Positions 59,700 to 64,000 of a DNA stretch of 64,000 nt are shown in pieces (within the stretch, counting starts at the first letter, position 1; the number at the start of each line of letters is the position of its first letter). The stretch is from assembly GCA_023374045.1 (NCBI GenBank), contig CM041778.1, positions 292,927,533 to 292,991,532 of the forward strand, read 5' to 3'. This stretch comes from Limonium bicolor. Its lineage: Eukaryota > Streptophyta > Magnoliopsida > Caryophyllales > Plumbaginaceae. A program made the position numbers and the translations under genes. The notes under the pieces were generated by a model. The model saw only the letters and a list, made by a program, of their open reading frames with translations. It did not search any database and was not told the DNA's origin.

Positions 59700-61247
59700 T
59701 GTATGGTATGAAACGTATATTGCAGCAAGTGTACTGGTCTGTCGTAGCAAGTTTTCCTAGGTAGTATTCTCTAGGTTATCGAACCAAAGGAGGTTGTGTC
59801 TGGTTTAATCTCTACCCTAATCTAGCAAATAAATTATAGAAAAATAACAATAATAAATTGGGGGTTTGAAAGCAGAAATTAAATGATTAAGCAAACTGAA
59901 AACAAATAAAAGTGATTATCTAATAAATCTAAAAAGTGAATCCTGGTTTACTACTTATTCCTAGTTTATCAATTCCCTTCCTGAGTGTTTTCTAAATTCT
60001 AGATTGCAACCTCAAATCTAAATTAATCTAAAACCGGTCTCCCACAAGATAGATTCTTACTAGCAACTCCCAAATCCTAACTCTCGTTACGAATTTACAA
60101 ATTAACTAGTAGCATTAACGGTTCATCTGGTTTCTAGTCAGCTAATCCCCAGGAATTGTCATTTGTAGTTTCACTGGTAATATTCCTAAGGTCTAATGAA
60201 CGCCGCAGTTCTCACTTGTAAGCAATTCATACCAAATAAACTCAAGTAATAATTAATCATAAGTGAATTTAATAAATAGCAAGGAATAAAACTACAATCT
60301 GAATAGAATTTATATTTAACAACTCAGGAAGCAAAATAATAAACTAGTTGTCCATAGTAAACCAGAATTCTAACAACTACTCGGACATCGGAGACAAAAA
60401 ATAATAACAATGTTAAAGAGATTAGAAAACATCATCTAATTAAAGAACGATGATGAATCCGGTCTCTGTCTTCTGCTCTGGTCTGTCAAAACTGACTAAT
60501 AGTTTCCCTCTGTTGGACTTGGTGTGCTGCACGGCTCTCGAACGACGGCTAGGGTTGAAAATTGTTTTGTATCGTACTGTCATGTCTCTGTTGCGAGAAT
60601 ATCCATATGCTTTTAAAAGAAACTCCTTACGTATATCTCTACATGGCTATTTTCTTTTCATTTATTGCAGTCCTCTGTACGAATTCAAAAGCCCACCTCT
60701 CTCCATATGTCAAATCGAAGACTTCCAAATGTGCATGGCTATATTGTATCATGTGTATGTTGTTGCTCCAGCCCATGTGCTGCCATGCATCTCCAACTTC
60801 ACGTGTGAATAAGTAATTAAAGCAGCCCACCAACATGATGTCACGACCCAAAAGAAATATAGATTAATGATGATGATATGTAACATCATGTACCGCTTGA
60901 ACATTTAGAAACAATTCTTCATGTCGGCCTAGAACTAAACAATGCAGCCCGCGAGTTGAATAGTCTGGTCCGAGTTTGCAAACCAATACATAAATCTGGA
61001 CTATGTTGTAAATTAAGCAGAATGTCAGTTTTTCTTCTGTTTGGTCCCATTTTGATCGTGAAGCTTTTGATATATGTTTTTAGACATTTTCTTCAGCGTT
61101 TTTAACCTGTTTTAGCATAAAACCACATGTGAGGAGTAATTTTAACATTTAACATAATTAAGCACTTAAGTGGGGAAATATATAATATTATAGCTTAAAA
61201 TAATAAACAATAAAGTATATAAATATAGATAAATTCCCCACTTATCA
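59700..61247 (-). repeat. S4: solo Athila-like LTR inside element D RNase H
   Basis: 1548 bp; on its own strand it starts TGATAAGTGGGG and ends ACCATACA. The right flank is ACCTC (61248-61252); the left is ACTC (59696-59699), the same 5 bp with one base lost. Removing it rejoins the RNase H strand GFEV to FCD. The TGATAAGTG start groups it with LTRs of A and LTR4. No gene is supported inside: the 120-codon plus frame at 60450-60812 has no recognisable domain. Confidence 0.88.
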
Positions 61248-62782
61248 ACCTCAAAACCCTCTGACCCTGAGGGCAACGCTAGAATCAGAGCAGAAGTTAA
61301 CCTCTTCTTCAACTCCTGGAAGCTCCCCTCACACGCCTCACTCCATTCAAACTTGACATCCTTCCTAAGAAGGCGAGTCAAGGGAGACATGATCTTGGAG
61401 AACCCCTCCTCAAACTTCCTATAACAGCCAGCAAGACCCAAGAAGCTGCGCACCTCAGACACACTAGTGGGCTTCGCCCACTCCATAATCGCCCTGATCT
61501 TCTCCGGATCCACAGCAATGCCATCCTTCGAAACCACGTGACCAAGGAATACAACTCTATCAAGCCAGAACTCACATTTCTTCAGCTTAGCGTACAACTC
61601 CTTCTCCTTTAAAATCTTCAGCACCATCCTCAGGTGCTCCTCATGCACCGCATAACTCTTAGAATACACCAATATGTCATCAATGAACACGACCACGAAA
61701 GAATCAAGAAAGGGTTTGAAGACTCTGTTCATCATATCCATGAAGAACGAAGGGGCATTTGTCAAAGCAAAAGGTGTGACCAAGAACTCATAGTGCCCAT
61801 ATCGGGTCTTGAAAGTAGACTTAGGCACATCCTTGGCCTTAATCTTCAGCTGATGGTAACTAGAACGTAAATCGATCTTCGAGAACACCGTCACTCCTGC
61901 TAACTGGTCGAAAAGATCATCAATGCGGGGAAGAGGACACCGATTCTTGATGGTAACCTTATTCAACTCCCAGTAGTTAATGCACAATCTGAAAGAGCCG
62001 TCCTTATTCTTAAATAGGACTGGTGCTCCCCATGGAGACAAGCTAGGGCAAATGAAGCCCTTATCTAGAAGATCCTGCAGCTGAACCTTCAATTCCTTCA
62101 ACTCCGTCGGACTCATGCGATAGGGAGCCTTCGAAATAGGCTGAGTCTCTAGCTCTAACTCAATCAAAAACTCCACCTCACGATCAGGTGGTTGCCCTGG
62201 CACGTCGTCCTGGAATACCTCTAGGAACTCACACACAATGGGGATATCCTCCAGATGGGATCCCTCTCGAATCTCAGGTACAAAGCAAAGAAACCCCTGG
62301 CATCCCTTCCTCGGGAAGCGGACTGCCTGCATAGCAGACACTAACATTGGTGCACAAGGGATGGAGTTTCCCACAAAAGCAAAACGGGTCTCACCCGGTC
62401 TATCAAACACGACTCTCCTAGCTGCACAATCTATATAAGCATGGTGCTCTGCTAGCCAGTCCATGCCCAAGATCACATCAAAGCTAGACATACGCATAGG
62501 GATCAAATCAGCAGGCAAAATCATATCCATGACCACTACAGGAGAAGACTTGCACACAGAATCAAGTACACAAGCAGGCACACCACTCAACGGACTAGAA
62601 ATGCACAGATCAACATCACAAGGCACAACAGTCAACCCGAGACTACCCACTAAATCAGCAGACACAAAGAAGTGGGTAGCTCCTGAATTGAACAAACAGA
62701 AAACTGGCTGAGAAGAGATCTGAAGAATACCTGACACAATTCGATATGAGCCACGATCACGCTCACCAGCCAATGCATACAC
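61248..62782 (-). CDS. Element D protease, RT and start of RNase H
   Basis: Most of a 538-codon frame. Protease: [13 protein letters not shown] (residues 29-41), where the catalytic Asp of DSGA is changed to Asn, and [58 protein letters not shown] (usually IDYRELN), [13 protein letters not shown] and [13 protein letters not shown] with FIDD at residues 366-369. Connection: [12 protein letters not shown]. RNase H begins SEGFEV and is cut by S4; the last codons of the frame (to 61166) belong to S4. The protease would be inactive as read (G to A change), while RT is otherwise whole. Confidence 0.9.
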
Positions 62783-63773
62783 CCGTGCCTGAGTCTAGGG
62801 CTTCTTCTGATCGGTCCTCTGCCCGGACCCTGAACTGGCACCTCGGCCCTTTGAACCGCCACTGCTGCTGCCACCTCTAGCCTGTGGAGACTAGGCGATA
62901 CGGTGATCAAGCGAGCCACAATTGAAGCAAGCTCCGGACTTCCTATAACACTCCCGTCCCGGATGGAATCGGTCACACTCAGCACACTTCGCTGCAGCAG
63001 GTGAAGCAGAAGACGAAGCTCCACGGTCTCCTTTGAACTTCTTCTGAGAATAAGAAGACTGGTCACGCCTCTCAGGCTCCTCCACTCGACCCAACCTCTT
63101 CTAATCCTTGCCCTTATCGGGCCTCTAGTCCTTCTTCTCGAAGCGCTGCCTAGCCTGCAGCTCAGCCTCCACAACCAGAGCCACATCTGCCACATCTCTA
63201 AATCTCTTGTGGCGAAAGGGCGCCACTGCAGCTCTAATGTCACCCCTCAGACCAGTCTCAAACTTCCTCGCCTTCTGGTTATCATCCGGCTCAGGCACAA
63301 ACTTAGAAAGGGAGATAAACTTACGCACATAATCATCAACAGACATCTCTCTCGTCTGACGAAGCCTCTCATACTCAACTATCTTCTGGTCCCTGAAGAC
63401 ATAGGGATAGGGATAGAACTGCTGATTAAAGCAGCCCCTAAACTGGTCCCATGTCCAAGGGTGGGGGTATTTCCCCTCAACCAACTTCCACCACTCCTTC
63501 GCCTCTGACTGGAACATAAAGGTGGCAAACCCCACCTTATGGTCCTCCTCACATCCCATGACCCTCAGAAGGTCCTCAATCGCAGTAATCCAGTGGCTCG
63601 CCTCCTGTGGGTCACCACTGGCATCGAAGGAAGGCGGCTTCAGCTTCAAGAACTCCTGAAGCACCTTCACATTACTGCCCCCCAAACTACCAGCTCCAGC
63701 CGCTGGGCCAGCAGAGGTCCCTACCACCTGCAGCACCTGGGACACCACCTGTACCCTATATCGGAAATGTCTC
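62783..63773 (-). pseudogene. gag: Element D gag, C-terminal two thirds
   Basis: Gag core: LKLKPPSFDASGDPQEASHW, MGCEEDHKVGFATFMFQSEA, EWWKLVEGKYPHPWTWDQF, FNQQFYPYPYVFRDQK, TREMSVDDYVRKFISLSKF and KARKFETGLRGDIR. Then a basic linker and the zinc knuckle CFNCGSLDHRIA preceded by CAECDRFHPGREC. Four in-frame stops (63127-63125, 63103-63101, 62893-62891, 62797-62795) are all TAG at likely Gln positions. The N-terminus is cut by the LTR of F at 63774. Confidence 0.87.
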
Positions 63774-63960
63774 TGTAATACCCTTGAGGTTACCTCCACA
63801 TCGATTGGAGGGGAGAACGAAGTGTGCCTTATAGGTGCATGAATACCTCTTCCTTGTGTGACGAGTTTTGGGGCTAGGAAACCCCAAGAAAAATATGTGC
63901 GGCCTGCGTGCCAAAGCAGACAATATCACACATGTGGGCTGATAGGGCTGGGCTGTCACA
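63774..63960 (+). repeat. Element F 5' LTR, 187 bp, TRIM-like
   Basis: Starts TGTAATACCC and ends GGGCTGTCACA, directly followed by a primer-site-like sequence on the plus strand, and interrupts the gag of element D. The LTR is too short for a usual gypsy element, so a terminal-repeat-in-miniature element or a small-LTR copia element is possible. The rest lies beyond the window. Confidence 0.6.
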
Positions 63961-63962
63961 GA

Positions 63963-63974
63963 TAGTATCAGAGC
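63963..63974 (+). other. Element F primer binding site (tRNA-Met-like, one mismatch)
   Basis: TAGTATCAGAGC differs from the initiator-Met primer site TGGTATCAGAGC by one base and lies three bases after the LTR end. Confidence 0.65.
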
Positions 63975-64000
63975 CAGACCCAGGTCGGTGTGCCAGTGTG

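Larger units (their letters stand above)
55906..63773 (-). mobile_element. Element D: Tekay-like chromovirus, minus strand, 5' end outside window
   Basis: On its own strand: gag (63773 to about 62800), protease, RT, RNase H, integrase, chromodomain end (57832), polypurine tract and 3' LTR (57785-55906). It is interrupted by S4 (59700-61247) and by element F at 63774, so the N-terminal gag, PBS and 5' LTR are beyond the window. Long frames survive (538 codons). LTR termini TGTAATAACCC...GGGGTCGTTACA and sequence are close to S2. It inserted into the LTR of element E. Confidence 0.88.

Noticed and set aside
60450..60812. 120-codon ORF in S4 as a host gene
   Set aside because: It lies wholly inside a solo LTR with both termini and a near-perfect target duplication; no domain is visible.
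59449..63127. TAG read as glutamine (recoded stop) in element D
   Set aside because: TGA and frameshifts also occur in the same element, and CHG deamination explains the bias without recoding.

Overview
This window contains no host gene that I can support. It is a stack of nested retrotransposons typical of a large, repeat-rich flowering-plant nuclear genome. Evidence for a plant host: Ty3/gypsy elements of the Athila and chromovirus (Tekay/Del-like) kinds, an L1-type LINE with a DUF4283-like first protein, a tRNA-Asp primer site typical of Athila and an initiator-tRNA-Met primer site typical of chromoviruses. A eudicot is likely, but I cannot name the species. Lineage names rest on motifs read by eye; no database search was run.

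Layout. Element A (12-32000, Athila-like, plus strand, about 10.35 kb once its insertions are removed) carries LTRs, PBS, gag, protease, RT/RNase H and a long open integrase. Three later insertions interrupt it, each with a perfect 5-bp target duplication: a 4.85-kb solo LTR (S1, 5654-10501), a complete chromovirus (B, 12791-27115) and a 2.45-kb solo LTR (S2, 28128-30576) inside A's own 3' LTR. A itself lies in a chromovirus-type LTR on the minus strand (T1, 32001-34597, rest off the left edge). T1 cut an L1-type LINE (34598 to about 37610, minus). The LINE and another solo LTR (S3, 37938-42545, minus) lie in an older LTR (LTR3, ending at 45034). LTR3 abuts a minus-strand Athila-like LTR (LTR4, 45035-47254), which interrupts the gag of element C (47255-53720, Athila-like, internally deleted). 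C lies in element E (53721-55905 visible, Tat-like 3' end plus tandem-repeat-rich LTR). E was also hit by element D, a minus-strand chromovirus (55906-63773), itself interrupted by a solo LTR (S4) and by the 5' end of a small-LTR element F (63774 onward).

The most interesting content is in element B. Its gag reading frame is interrupted by two well-supported GT-AG introns and possibly a third. Between the Gag zinc knuckles and the protease it carries a recognisable AlkB-type 2-oxoglutarate/Fe(II) dioxygenase domain. That is consistent with a captured host nucleic-acid demethylase or repair gene, expressed perhaps as a spliced Gag-AlkB product.

Other recurrent signals: clustered GTCCGGAC-like words in the LTRs of several unrelated families, a shared hairpin plus CAGGTA module in chromovirus LTRs, and in-frame stops that are mostly TAG where CAG (Gln) is expected, as CHG-methylation decay would produce. 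Many frameshifts are single-base length changes in runs, and some may be assembly errors.
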